From contig CM055876.1 in NCBI GenBank assembly GCA_029582165.1, positions 34,714,434 to 34,778,433 of the forward strand: 64,000 nucleotides of DNA. The letters run 5' to 3'. Shown here piece by piece: positions 1 through 11,342 of the stretch; position 1 is the stretch's first letter; each line of letters begins with the position of its first letter. The notes beneath the pieces were generated by a model that saw nothing but the letters and a program-made list of their open reading frames with translations, was not told where the DNA came from and made no database searches. This stretch comes from Portulaca oleracea (Eukaryota > Streptophyta > Magnoliopsida > Caryophyllales > Portulacaceae). The position numbers were made by a program, and so were the translations under genes.

Positions 1-86
1 GTTCGGTCTTTGGTCCGGTCCAGTCCAGCCTAATTTAGTCCAATCCAGTTCAGCCTAATTCGGTCCAAGCTTGGACAGATGAACAA
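1..86. repeat. Partial GGTCCAGTCC-rich dispersed repeat, cut by window edge
   Basis: The first ~86 bases are built from variants of GGTCCAGTCC and CAGCCTAATT and end in a GATGAA motif. The same words, with a similar GATGAA end, occur in the fuller copy near 18190-18452. The left end lies outside the window. The superfamily cannot be assigned from this piece. Confidence 0.55.
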
Positions 87-813
87 AACACTTGCACCTA
101 TTTGATTAGAACCATTTAAGTATACCCAGAAAAGAGCTTTTGGGGAGAAGGTCCTGAACGAACTAGAATCGATCAGCGCTGCAAAGTACAAACTATCCCA
201 AAACTTCATCAGTTCATCTTGGAAAAACTACAACACAATGTACAAAGCTAAGAACACAAAATCTAGCAGACATTAAACAGAACCAGATTGAAAAACAATG
301 ATTCTATCTATAGAAAGACAAACACCGAGTTTAGAGTCAGACTTTCGAAGATGGCCAGTGTCTGATCCTATTTCACCATTTTCCCTGTTTTTGATCCATG
401 TGTGTCAATACTTGCTTCAAACAACAAAGCTGATATACCCCATTTGGACTTCTATCCAAGTTGGGTTCAACACTTCAATCCCATAGAACTCAAAACTGAG
501 CTCGGCCAAGAGAAACAAAACACAAACAGAAAACCAGCAGCTCAAAAAGCGGGATTATCCAACTCACTCCCAGCTATTATTGATCCCACAAAGGAAAATG
601 CAGTAGTCGCAACAAATCTCAAAACAAAAAACATTCAACTCCATCAAATTGTTACACGCCTTAAATTACCCAGATCCTTGTAACATAACACACTAAATGC
701 AATTGTCTTAGATATGTCTTCTCTTGTTTCTTTCCAACCTAGATGATGCAACTCTACTAGAGATAAGATAGGTGCAGCAAATTGCCTTTTAAACTTGTAG
801 GCTCTGAGGCGCA
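87..813. other. Intergenic plus likely 3' UTR of eIF5A
   Basis: No credible coding region on either strand. The stretch nearest the eIF5A stop codon (roughly 640-813) is probably its 3' untranslated region, judged by position only. Short open frames at 298-683 have no recognisable domain. Confidence 0.4.
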
Positions 814-3044
814 CTACTTGGCGGTGCCGATATCCTTGACAGCGCAAATCTGCTCCTCTCCCATGGCAGACTGAACACTCACAATCATGTCCTTCCCACC
901 ATCGAAACCTTCCTTAATCTGCCCATTCAATACGAAAAACCAGTCAGTTAATTGAGGGTAAATCATCAAATTTCAAAACAAATAACAAAAGATATTGAAA
1001 TGTCATAAAAAGCAATCATTTGGGAGTGAAACAACTCCAAATAGTGGCCATCCTTTGGATTGAATTGGTAGGGATCATATTTCCAACAAAACAAAAGAAA
1101 ACAAGAGTAAAAAGAGCATGCAAAGAGCTCAAAGATAAGTTTGCCGCCAAGTCAGCGTCTGTTTATGAGTCCAACAAATCACTCTTGGGGGCTTACGTTG
1201 CCACATCAGCGAGTGTCGATCACCTTTAATCTTTAAAGATAATCTAAAAAAGCAAATAAACTGACCTGCTTGAGAAGAGCCTCGTCACTTGGGAGCCTGA
1301 GATCATCCTTGGTGTTACCACTGTCAGTGAGGAGACTCACCTAGAATCATAGATATTTCACCAATCAACAAATGAAAATAAACTCTTCGAATGGTAATCA
1401 TAAGCGCCAAATATTGATCAAAATTCGTACGAAATAAATTTGTTTTAGGGTAGCCATAAGCCCTGACTATTAATCAAAATCCATATGACATATAATGATA
1501 TAGACAGCAACTAAAAGAAACTTACAAAGCCATCTTCAGAGATATCAATTAGTTGGTAATCATTACGGGAAACATGAGGAACCTGCGCGTTAAAAGATAT
1601 CATCAATATAACCCAAGTTTGAAAAAAAAGTTTACAATGGGAAAAACATACTTGAAATTCAGAAATAAGCTAAATTTTTCACATACATCACAGTTATGGG
1701 AAGATGGAACGATATCTTCCAGCTTCTTTCCAGTAAAAATATCAATTCCAACAAAATGACACTTAGCATGTCCGTGCTTGCCGGTCTTAGAGGTGGAAAC
1801 TTCCACCACCTGTAGATGAAACGCAAAAATAAGCCCACAATTGAATCCAAATCAACTCATTCTGGACGATAAAACCATCGACAAGTATATAAAATCAAGA
1901 CAAAAGCTTTTAGATTCAAGCACTACAAAATCCCAGTACAATTTCACACAAACAAATTATACAAGGAAATCAAATCAAAATATTTGAACTCTGCCTTGAG
2001 TATAGCAAAAGAACTTCTCGTTATGGGTACAAAAGGAAATTTTTCAACACAAACACGGTATGCATCCAACCTAATACAATTCACGTCATTAAATCACTCC
2101 AGGATCTTCTTCATAGGAAGAAGAAACCCAACACTAGGACCCAAAAACTCATGTTGAAATAACATTGACGAATCTTAATTGATGATTGAAAAGCCTAGCT
2201 CTGGACCTGCCAATTACGGCAAGTCGGGTTGGTTTCGGAATGCATCATATTCCGGGTTTGTTATGTTTTATGTTTGAAAAAACCGAGTCAGTTTCGGGTC
2301 AGCTATCATCAGCCATCTACCTTGTGTTTCCATTAAGGATTCAACCATAAACAATTGATCAATATGCAAAAAAGCCCCAAATTTGTTCACCAACGAACTA
2401 ACACTGATGCCCAAATCTTTGTTCCATGCCTTGCCTTCTAAATATTGAGTCAATTGAAACTAGATTTCAGAGTTTTCGTTTTGGTCTGGGCTAAAATTAA
2501 GAAAAAAAGTGTAACCAGTATCAAAAGTCCACAAGAACCCTAATCAAATCCATCGCCGTCAAACTTCAATCAATCAGGTGTAATATAAACATCCCACGAA
2601 ATAAATCAATGATCAATCCAAAAACCCTAAATTTCAAACGAAACGCCTTTCGGATGTCGAACTTAAATTAATCACACCCACCCACAAAAACCCTAATCAA
2701 ACTCACGACCCAGATAATCCACCGCCCCCAAAACCAAAACCCTAAAATCAAAATAAAAAATCTCCACAAAAAAACACGAACCCGATGAACAAATCTCAAT
2801 CGATCCGAAAACAAGATCACGAAAACCCAACAACCAAAATCCACAAAAACCCAAACCAAATCATCGCAAATAGTTACGAATTCATTGAACAAAATCGAAG
2901 CAGAGAAGATGAAATTCGGACCTTGCAAGGACGAGATTTGATGACTATGTATCCGTTCTTACGGATAGTACCGGCCTGTTGGGGGTAAGTCTTGGAAGCT
3001 CCGGCATCGGCCTTGGATTCAAAGTGATGTTCCTCGTCCGACAT
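814..3044 (-). CDS. eIF5A: Eukaryotic translation initiation factor 5A (eIF5A)
   Basis: Five coding exons on the minus strand: 2922-3044, 1687-1809, 1526-1582, 1266-1340 and 814-918. All are in phase 0 and have GT..AG junctions. They give 160 residues, the usual plant length. The protein starts [10 protein letters not shown] and contains the invariant loop [12 protein letters not shown]; Lys52 in TGK is the residue converted to hypusine in this family. An SH3-like N-terminal domain (about 20-85) is followed by an OB-fold C-terminal domain. eIF5A binds the ribosome E site and relieves stalling during peptide bond formation, in the cytosol. The residue before RPCK is Ser37, a position that varies among plant copies in my recollection. 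Intron 1 is the longest (1810-2921) and holds several AAACCCTAA telo-box-like words, as is common in translation genes. No disruption is seen. Confidence 0.97.
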
Positions 3045-3154
3045 GATCGAATTGTAGGGTTTCTCTCTCGGAGTTTTCTCTCTCTCTCTACTGTTGTGAG
3101 TTGAAGATGGCGGATACAGCAGAGCCCAAGAAGGTGGAGGCTTTTGCTTTTAGG

Positions 3155-3178
3155 TTTTATATATAGAGTTTAGGGTTT
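3155..3178 (-). promoter_or_regulatory. TATA box and telo-box upstream of eIF5A
   Basis: On the minus strand CTATATATAAAA (3155-3166) lies about 110 bases upstream of the eIF5A start codon and is directly preceded by AAACCCTAAAC (3168-3178), a telo-box. This places the transcript start near 3125. Telo-boxes next to TATA elements are typical of plant ribosomal and translation-factor promoters. The sequence match is seen; the function is inferred. Confidence 0.6.
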
Positions 3179-3404
3179 CTAGTTTTCTCCTCCTAAAAGT
3201 AAAACAGAAAATACATAATATCTGTGAAGATTATTTAGGGCTTGGGTCCAACTACTGAAGAATAATGGATTTCATAATCGATGTTGGGTAGATTTTAGGT
3301 GATTGGAAAAATATATGTCTACAATTTTAATTTCACATATCTTTTTTTTTTTTTTTGGACAAATTGGTGATCGATGTTGTATGGTGTTGAGCATTGGTAA
3401 AAAT

Positions 3405-3640
3405 TCTGATTCGGGTAAATTCGGTCAATGTCAAATTTGAATGAGAAATTAATATTCGGACCTAGTTTTATTTCGGGTCAGACAATTCGGGCGAAGCTAA
3501 AATCGGGTTCAGTCAATAGGAAAAAGAGAAATTTTATGTCCGAATATTCTGTCAATATTAAAATTTGGACGAAAAATCTATGTCCAGACCCGGTTTTTTC
3601 CGAGCCGGGCAAAATTTTGCCAGGTCTAGACTACTAAATG
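3405..3640 (+). repeat. Dispersed repeat family, copy 1
   Basis: The sequence is rich in TTCGGGTC, AATTCGGTC and GTCCGAATATT-type words and ends in a GGGCAAAATTTTGCC-like palindrome. Related copies are at about 9105-9335 (same orientation) and 29945-30200 (opposite orientation). It has no coding capacity beyond an accidental open frame. It is probably a non-coding mobile element or a decayed LTR part. Confidence 0.6.
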
Positions 3641-3664
3641 TTAGATAATTAAGAAGATACGGAG

Positions 3665-4125
3665 ATTGAGCGTCGCATAGATAAGAATGGTTCGGTGAAT
3701 ATGCGGTTATACTAGGTTTGGATAAGATTAGGAATGAAGTCTGTCAAACTATACTATAGGTAACGCCAATCGAAGATGAGTTGTAGGTAGCACCAATTGA
3801 AGATAATATTTGAATAATCGGATTGAGATAGTTTGGGCATATCCTCAAAAGAATTGATGATGACCATGTTAGGAGGTGTGAATAAATTAGGATGCCCTTA
3901 AGGTACTGAGGATGTGAGAATTCTAAAAAATCCATAAGAGAGGTGATTAGAGTATAGTTAAAACACCTATGCATAGTAGATGAAGCGATACTTAATAGGG
4001 GGTGCCTGAAAGGTTAGCATTATGGTAGTAAGGTGAGATTGCTGGTAAGATAATGTGATTGATGGGTATCATGGAACCTGAATTGTGGGTAACTGTGTTC
4101 TTCAAAATTAGGCATGTATCCTAAC
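3665..4125 (+). pseudogene. Decayed LINE-type reverse transcriptase C-terminal fragment
   Basis: Conceptual translation across several frames gives short blocks resembling the C-terminal tail of plant LINE-like polymerases: CGYTR, DKIRNE, VAPIEDNI, then LRxFGHILKRIDDDHVRRCE with a stop in place of Trp, then SKKSIREVIR. The family pattern I recall is VAxIEEKMRENRLRWFGHVxRRPxDAPVRRC. Many stops and shifts make it a dead remnant. No element ends were identified. Confidence 0.6.
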
Positions 4126-4467
4126 AGGTAATTAAGGGTAAAGTTTCTAATTCTAGGACAAATATTCAAAGCAACTCACTCCCGATCCTAATGATGAAAT
4201 AATATTGATGGGGGACACCAAAATTATAAAGTTTAATAAATAATATATCATCTTTAAAAAGTAGTGAAAACCTTTTCAAAAATGTATTTTTATTATATGA
4301 TTTTTCTTTAGCATTTTAAATCCTTTTTTTAATCTTTTAATCATAAATTATATTTTCATAATGTTAGAATCCTTAAGGTTCCTCGGTCTATTGTTGCTTC
4401 AACAGTAATCTAGCAATTCAGTTAGGAAAGTTAAAATCTAATTTGTTTTTATTGTTGTTATTCCAAA

Positions 4468-4498
<31 letters not shown>

Positions 4499-4531
4499 AA
4501 TCCCCACGATCTGAACAAGAAACACCAAATA

Positions 4532-5051
4532 ATGAATAAAAAGACGGAGGTTAGAACCACTCTACCAACTGATTGGGCACTACCACCGACGGGATTCATC
4601 AAGGTGAACTTTGATGGAGCCAAGCTGGGAGAATGGGGAGCGGGCATGCCAGCGGTCGGGATAAATGACAAGGGTAGGGTGGAGCAACGGATGGGTTTTA
4701 ATGAGTGGAAATGACAGAAGCGATGACATGCAAATTGGCGCTAAGCTTGGCAAAGGAGAATGACATCTCGAGGATTGTAGTTGAGGGAGACTGCCTACCC
4801 CTCATTTCAATGCCGGGAAAGGTATGGTGCTGAATACGAAGCTCGAGTTTGAGATTGCAGCAATACTAGCTTTAGTTCCTTACTCCAGTGTGTGCTCATT
4901 TCCTTTTGTACGTCGGACGGGTAATAAAGTGGCTCACACTTTGGCCCACTTACAACCCTTTGAAATAGGGCGTAGAACTTGGTTGTATGACGGACCAAAC
5001 AGTATAAATAGTATGCTCCTGGAAGATATTTGCCAAGCAAGTAATGAATAA
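4532..5051 (+). pseudogene. Broken RNase H-like (RVT_3) domain of retroelement origin
   Basis: Three open pieces in three different frames follow one another and together spell an RNase H-like domain: 4532-4714 with PPTGFIKVNFDGA, 4711-about 4820 with TEAMTCKLALSLAKE and VVEGDC, and 4824-5051 with FVRRTGNKVAHTLAH. NFDGA, VEGDC and GNxVAH are the usual landmarks of this domain in plant non-LTR elements and their host-borne copies. Two frameshifts separate the pieces, so no functional protein is expected. It follows the LINE-like remnant just upstream and may come from the same insertion. Confidence 0.75.
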
Positions 5052-5107
5052 ATACTACATGCTTTCTATAAATAAAAAAGAATCCCCACTATCCTCCCAC
5101 TTTATTG

Positions 5108-5330
5108 TGGAATATCATACTCTCTTTGTTCTATATTAATTATTGTTTTTGGAAATTGTACACTTAAATTTTGAAAATTTTGATTATAAATTTCCCAATA
5201 TATACAATGATTTATTTTATAACATTATCATCACTAGATTTGTAACGAAAAACACTATCCAAATTTTATGATATTAAGTCGAACAATTCCAAAGTCATAA
5301 AAAATTGCACGCTCAGTAAATTACAAAAAA
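5108..5330. repeat. AT-rich dispersed repeat related to 18968-19200
   Basis: It begins with a CTCTTTGTTCTATATTAATTA-like edge. It shares the order GTTTTTGGAAATTGTA, then GATTATAAATTT, then ATATATACAATGATTT with the region at 18968-19200. It is probably an old Stowaway-like MITE, since the left edge resembles CTCCCTCCGTTCC. The right edge is unclear. Confidence 0.4.
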
Positions 5331-5516
5331 AAAAGAATTGTAAAAAAAAAATAACAAATATGATCTTCATTCATACAATTGCATACATATTAACTCATAA
5401 ATGGATCGATAAACGCTCTAACTATATTTCCTGATCGAAAATAACAATATATATATAAATCAATCTTATTCCCGGACCAAACATATCCCCATATCATATG
5501 AATGCTCAAAAGTATT

Positions 5517-6742
5517 TCAAAACTCTTGAACCTGAACACCGGCTCGTGGGATTTCATAGACATCCTTAGACCTAGACTTCTTGACACCGCTACCCGTAGT
5601 GAACCAAACTTTATCAGATTTGTAACCCTCAACATAAACACTAGTCACCTTAACCCACACCAACACTTTGGTCTTCATGCCCTCAACACCACTTAGCTTG
5701 CCCTTAGCCAAGGTGGCCTTCACCCTGTTAGCATACCTCATTATGGAGGAGTCCTTGAACCCCACCTCGCACGGCGATGTCAAGTGCACCACCAACTTTG
5801 ACCGTTGCTCGTCAAACTCGTAGCATATCACGTTCTCCGGGAACAGACCTGCCGGGAGGTGGTGGTCCCGGAGGAACTCGGGTAAGGGCTTTTGGGTCTT
5901 CCCCTTTAGCTTGTTTAGCACCCACTTTGCCTTGTCTTCTATAGTGCTTGAAATTGAGTACTGCGTTGGATTCATTTTTGTTATGAGTAAATATTTATTA
6001 TGATCATAATTTTCGAACAATCAACTTTGTTTGGTTTGTATTGTTAACCATTTCATCCACCATGGATCATCTATATACAAGTAAATTATGTTAGTGGGCT
6101 AACATGTACAAGGAAGAGACAATATAAACATCAAATTAGACCTGACATAGACATAGCACTAAAAGCAGAAACATAACTGAAATATGCAATGATGAATGAT
6201 CCATGTTTGTTTCATGGGCTTTTACGACTCTTTTCACTATTTTTTTTTTCTAAATTTGCGACAATATATGTACATACACACACATATATTTGATGAAAAA
6301 TATATAGATTCAGGCTACATACACGTAAATGAACACATGACATGGGAACAAAAACTGTGTAAATTAATGTGACATTCTTTAGGAAGTTTGTATTCATAGC
6401 TAAAAATAGTTCAACTAACATTTTATTTTAACATTTAGATGCACATAATTGATCCCAACTCCATAATCAATTATCAAATTATTTGCACATAATAACATTT
6501 TTTTCACCATATAATGCCTCTTAATTACAACATTTCTAATTAGGTGTTACTTCTTTAAACAATACAACAGAAAACTATGATATATAGGATAGTGATACAT
6601 AAAGAAAATGGATTAATTAAAGAAAAATATAGAGACATACAGAGAGATCTTGAGTAAGGAGAGAGATGTCTTGCTTGGTCTTCTTGGAGATGAACATATT
6701 TCCAACCTTCAAACTCCCTACTTTTGCCAATGCTTTCTCCAT
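5517..6742 (-). CDS. DUF538 family protein
   Basis: Two coding exons on the minus strand: 6641-6742 (34 codons, MEKALAKVGSLKVGNMFISK..) and 5517-5960 (147 codons plus stop), joined in phase 0 by an intron with a GTATGT donor and a CAG acceptor. The 181-residue product matches the plant DUF538 fold, a small beta-barrel related to BPI-type lipid-binding proteins. Family landmarks visible are LPAGLFPENVICYEFDE, the central SSIMRYANRV, and GMKTKVLVWVKVTSV. Some members are linked to stress or to chlorophyll breakdown, but the role here cannot be read from sequence. No signal peptide is seen, so this is the cytosolic, non-secreted kind. An open frame extends upstream of exon 2 to 6020, but the CAG at 5961-5963 and the good exon 1 argue for splicing. 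Confidence 0.9.
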
Positions 6743-6899
6743 TAACAACTTCTTAAATTCTTCTTCTTGTCTGTTATAATTCTCTCAGAATTGAATGAAT
6801 GGAGTTTCTGAGTTTAATTTGTCTCTCTGAGAATGAAGCTTAGGTTTTGGTTCATATGAAATGTGTTGGATGATGAATGATTAAGCTGGAATTACAAGT

Positions 6900-7410
6900 A
6901 AAGAGATCTAAAAGAGACCCCACACTTCCCCCCACACACATGGATTACAAATCATATACTCCTAATTACAGCTGTGCAAAAAAATAAAATAAAAATAAAA
7001 ATGATGTTTTTAACTTTTATTTTTTTTTTAACAAAAGTGTGGGTTTTTAGTGATTGCATATTATTATGGCTCATTGAAAACAAAAATGATTTCAGATTGG
7101 ATGTTGCTTTTATCTTTTTACTCGATCCATCTCTTATATACCAAGTTACTTGTAAATTATAATCGTTTACAATCTTTGATAATTTATTGACTATTAACTT
7201 TTATTAATTAGCATTCTAAGAAAATTATAAGATATAGTTTTCATGAAACTATTTTTTTTATCATAAATCTAACAACAATAATTTTAAATGATAGATTAAT
7301 ATGTATATCTATAAATTATTTGTCAAAATTTTAAAATTTGACCGCATATAATTAAACACTGCATAGCAACACATATTGGAATAAAGGGAATTCTGGGTGT
7401 CAATTTTATT
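6900..7410. other. AT-rich intergenic, nothing recognised
   Basis: Upstream flank of the DUF538 gene. It contains homopolymer runs and no domain-bearing frame on either strand. Confidence 0.4.
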
Positions 7411-7413
7411 TAC

Positions 7414-7600
7414 TGGCTCTGTTTTTTTCGGCGGTTGGTAAACTGCGGTGCCATAGCCTACCGCAGTTTGCCACAACCCACCACATTTTACTGCAAATCA
7501 TTACTTTTCTCTCTCACAATTCCAATAACCTACCACAATTCCACCATACCCACCGCAATTCCACCAAACTCCGCAAAATACCGCATAAAAGAACAGGGTC
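7414..7600. mobile_element. PIF/Harbinger-like MITE (TTTTATGCGG family), diverged copy
   Basis: The left end GGCTCTGTTTTTTTCGGCGG and the inverse of the right end GACCCTGTTCTTTTATGCGG are imperfect inverted repeats. The interior is rich in CCGCA and CCACAA words, like the copies at 20348 and 22401. The flanks do not show a clear TTA duplication. Confidence 0.55.
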
Positions 7601-7619
7601 ATAGGCTCTGAAATTAACG

Positions 7620-8490
7620 TACTACTACTTTTGTCTCATTTTCTTTGTTACCCTAATTAAAATTGAAAACCAGTGCATATTGGAAATGAGGTGAAAAATA
7701 TGTAACTTTCCAAAATACCCCTATATTTTTTTAGGAGGACGATATATAGTTGTTGAAATTGTAAAAAATGATAAATAAATTTATTAATTAGGGGTAAAAA
7801 AAAGAATAACAGTTGCATGTTGAAATTGTGAATGTGAAAAACAAATTAGTACTATTTTCTAAAATCAATTAAAATCAAAATGGTTGTTAGTTGTTACAAC
7901 CCTTTAATTGAACAAAATTTATGTCCATGGGACCCTAATTAATGAGTACTTAATGAAGACAGTTTACCCAACCTGAGGGGATAATTAGCTGATTAGAAAA
8001 CATCGATCATACTTACCTCACTAACTTGATTAATTATAGGAACAATACATAGTAATGATGATTAGAATGATAAATTTGATGCAAAATTATTTTGTCTCTC
8101 TTGTAGGTGTACAGCCATGTGATTTCCAGAATAGATGCATGCAGCTAACAAAATCCAAGTTCTACGTACTACACATTAACTTGAGTATAAATGTATAATA
8201 GACTTTTTTTTAAATCTAACTTTTTAACTAACGTAAGTTTTTTTTTCATATTATTTGTTACTTCACAATTTCAATAACATATTAATTCACACTTTAAGTT
8301 TCTTATTTTACCTTCAACATTCATTGAATAAACCCTGAATATTGATTTTAAATGAATATATTTAATTAATTTTCTCACTCATGACCCCAGTAAATCTTTT
8401 TATGACGTTAATTTTTCCTCACCACCACAAAAAAAATTACATAAAAAATAGAGATACTATATATTTTCAAGATTGAGTATATCATGATTT
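7620..8490. other. AT-rich intergenic, nothing recognised
   Basis: No gene, RNA or clear repeat end was found between the two MITEs. Confidence 0.35.
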
Positions 8491-8491
8491 A

Positions 8492-8701
8492 AGGCCCCAT
8501 TTTTTTATACGATTGGTGGCGGTGCAGTGAGGTGGAAATTAGAAAATTGTGAAGGGTTAGGGGGAAAGTCATGGTGGAATGTGGAAGTGGTAGATTGTGA
8601 AATGTTATGGTGTAAAAAATTGTAAGTGCGTTGCGGTGAAATATGAAAAGTTGTGGTGCAGTGTGGAACCGCAACCAACCAGCCTCATAAAATAACGTGA
8701 C
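8492..8701. mobile_element. PIF/Harbinger-like MITE, opposite orientation
   Basis: The left end GGCCCCATTTTTTTATACG pairs with the inverse of the right end (GTCACGTTATTTTATGAGGC). Both continue into GGTGGCGG / GGTTGCGG. A TTA lies at each border, offset by one base on the left. The interior GTGG-rich sequence is the complement of the family's CCAC-rich interior. Confidence 0.6.
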
Positions 8702-8986
8702 TTAGAACATGTGCAGCCCAGAACGAAATTAGTGGAATTTTAGATGAATTCCCACGTAGACACTCCAACCGTGGAACGAAAAGCAAGTAGAACGAGAGAA
8801 AGAACGGCGCAGTGTTCTGGAATTCTATCATATAAAATAATTTTTTAATAAATTTTAATATTAGAAAAGGAAAATTATATATACAGCAATTGGTAATAAC
8901 TATGCAAGTATTTATATTTGTTTTGGTAAATGGAGTATTTAATCAAATATTCCCCCTGTTTTTATATATCTTTCATGCATTTTAAG

Positions 8987-9548
8987 AGTATCTTTAATCA
9001 ATAATTTTTAATATAATATTGTTATAAAAATTACGAGTCTATACTTTTTAATAGTATTTTTTATTACAAATCTAATTATACAAATTAAAATCGAACAAGA
9101 AATTGATGTTGAAATTCAAACTATTTAAAAAATCTTAGGTCGGACTAGGTCGAATGAAACTAAATTTGGGTGATAATAAACGGGTTCGGAGAATATAAAA
9201 AAAGAAGTATCGTGTCTGAATATTCGGGCAATATCAAAATTCGTACAAAAAAATTAATGACTAAACTCGATTTTTTCCAGGTCGGACAAATTCGTATATT
9301 CGGACTAGATAAAATTTTGTCAAAATACATGTTGAAACATTAAATAAATATTAACATTAACAAAATTGTGATTTACAAGAGAAAGTGGGGTCCACATTAA
9401 ATATTTTAAAGTAAAAAGATGGAATGAGTTCCTAATGGTTGGAGAAAGCATATAACCAAGTTCCAAAATATAGGAATTATGTATAATGTGGAAGGGTGGA
9501 CCCCTACTAAAATTCCAAGATTTTGGAATTTGCATTGTATATGCTCTT
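8987..9548. repeat. Terminal-inverted-repeat element interrupted by another repeat
   Basis: The left edge TAAGAGTATCTTTAAT and the inverse of the right edge TAAGAGCATATACAAT look like paired ends. The interior matches 33610-33700 (TTTTTTATTANAAATCTAAT, then AATTGTGNTT), but here the two halves are separated by about 250 bases that belong to a different repeat family. This suggests a later insertion into an older element. Confidence 0.5.
9105..9335 (+). repeat. Dispersed repeat family, copy 2 (inserted)
   Basis: It shares the TTCGGGCAATATCAAAATTCG and GATTTTTTCCAG-type blocks with copies at 3405-3640 and 29945-30200. It sits inside the element above. Confidence 0.55.
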
Positions 9549-10001
9549 AAATATAATGTTTATCACAAACCCTATCCTCTGCTTTGAATCGTCAAATACT
9601 TATTCAAGGATGGAAATGGAATACTGGTCTTGTTATATTTCTTTTTTCAAAAATTAATAACAAGGATAAAAAAATCAAGTTTATAAACTACACATATTTA
9701 AATTCTTTTGGGCTTAAAAAACAAAAAAAAAAAGTATTTTCATTGTTTTGAGAACAATGCGAATACTCTTCCTTTTGAAGATCAAGTACTGAAAGAATGT
9801 GGCTTTACTGTGGCTCACACATTTGGGGTGGGAACACACTGCAAACTGCAAACACTGTAAAAATGAGACCCCATCAACTTTTCATACAAAGCAATGTGAA
9901 TGACCAAATTGCCCCTGATATTCAATTGTATGAATAAATACTCAGAGATAAGTATCAGCCTGCATTTTGCCAAACTTTGTGTTTTCTCTTCATGGAATAG
10001 T

Positions 10002-11342
10002 ATGTCGAGTGACAGAAAGAAGCATGTAATGGCATTCGAGCTCGCGATCCAAAGAGAAATGGCATACCGAAAGAGGCTACAATCGTCACATCCAAAACAA
10101 AATATCAAATTTGAGAAAAATCCCTTTACTCATAATAATGTAAGAAACTTTTTTGATGCTTCTTCTCATCCTTGTTTTTAGAAATGGCGAGTTATTCGGG
10201 TCGGGCCAGGTCGGGCCAGGTCGGGTAAGGCCGAGTACTTAGAGTTTATGTTGGATTTGGGCATTTTCAGGTCGGTTTGTTTTTTAGTCAAGTAAACATA
10301 TACTACGAAAATGAGTATCTTTGATGAAAATTTCTTTGGGGCTGGTAATTTCAGGTTTGAGTTGGTTAGTGTAGGTTAGGTTATGTTAGGGCAGATTATT
10401 TGGGCGGAGTTAGTTTTGCAAGTTCTAAATTTTATTAGTGTGGTTAGATTACTTCAGTTTTGATCGTTTAGAACAGGTTGTTTCTACTTTTTATTTTTAA
10501 ATATTTGTATGATCGTATCTTTTTATCTTGTTAAATGCCGCTCTAACCTAAGACTTTTTCATATAATTTCTTGCAGCGAGAATCAAGCTTTAAACAAAGC
10601 TCGAATCCAAGGGCTGCAGTTCCATCCTCGCACCTCGATTGAAGTTTGATTGGGTTGAGTTTAACAGCACCAAACCGGACTCCGTCACCAAGCCCGAACC
10701 CAGGTCCGTGTCCATGCCCTCCTTCTAAGCCCATATCATCCGCAACATATCCAAGCCCATCTCAGCACCAACCTGGCCCAAACATCAGAGCCCATTTCAT
10801 CCCATCAAGGCCCAAACGTTGGATCAGGCTTCACAAGGCCCAATTTACCCTTAGATTCCAACCCACCAGATCAAAGATCCATACCACCGAACCCATGCCC
10901 AAACCGGCTCCAAGGCCACGGTTTGCTTCCCTCACCCTCGTCTTTTCCTTCAGGCCACAAAGCCCATCAAAGCCCGCCATTATCGAGGCCCATTCTTCCT
11001 TCAAGCCCAATGCCAAAGCCCATTTCAGTACCAATCATTCTAAAAAGAAAAGAGGCACCAAACAAGCCAAACCATGAAGGTGGTGGTGTGAATTGCAAAA
11101 AAAGCAAGCTATTTTGCAATGTGTGTGGGGTAGAATGCTCCTCAACTTGCAATCTTCATATGCATTTGAATGGTAAAAAACACAAGGATAAGGTGAATCA
11201 AACTCAAGGGGTTGGAAAAAATGGCAATGCTCAAGTTTACTGTGAGTTGTGTGGGATTTGGTGTATGGATGGGTTTAATTACAAACAACATATTAGTGGC
11301 AAGAATCATAACCTCAAACTTCATGTTGTGGAGGGAATATGA
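10002..11342 (+). CDS. Zinc finger protein with two zf-met (U1-like) C2H2 fingers
   Basis: The best model has two exons: 10002-10139 (MSSDRKKHVMAFELAIQREMAYRKRL.., donor GTAAG) and 10668-11342 (acceptor AACAG), joined in phase 0. The C-terminus has two fingers of spacing C-x2-C-x12-H-x5-H: FCNVCGVECSSTC..HMHLNGKKH and YCELCGIWCMDGF..KQHISGKNH. This is the zf-met/U1-like type that binds double-stranded RNA or sits in splicing proteins. The middle is Pro/Ser/His-rich and probably disordered. The exon 2 start is uncertain: a second AG at 10575 would put the reading in another frame that meets a stop at about 10640, and a second long proline-rich frame (10646-11077) overlaps. The intron carries GGGTCGGGCC repeats. 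The molecular target is unknown. Confidence 0.65.
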
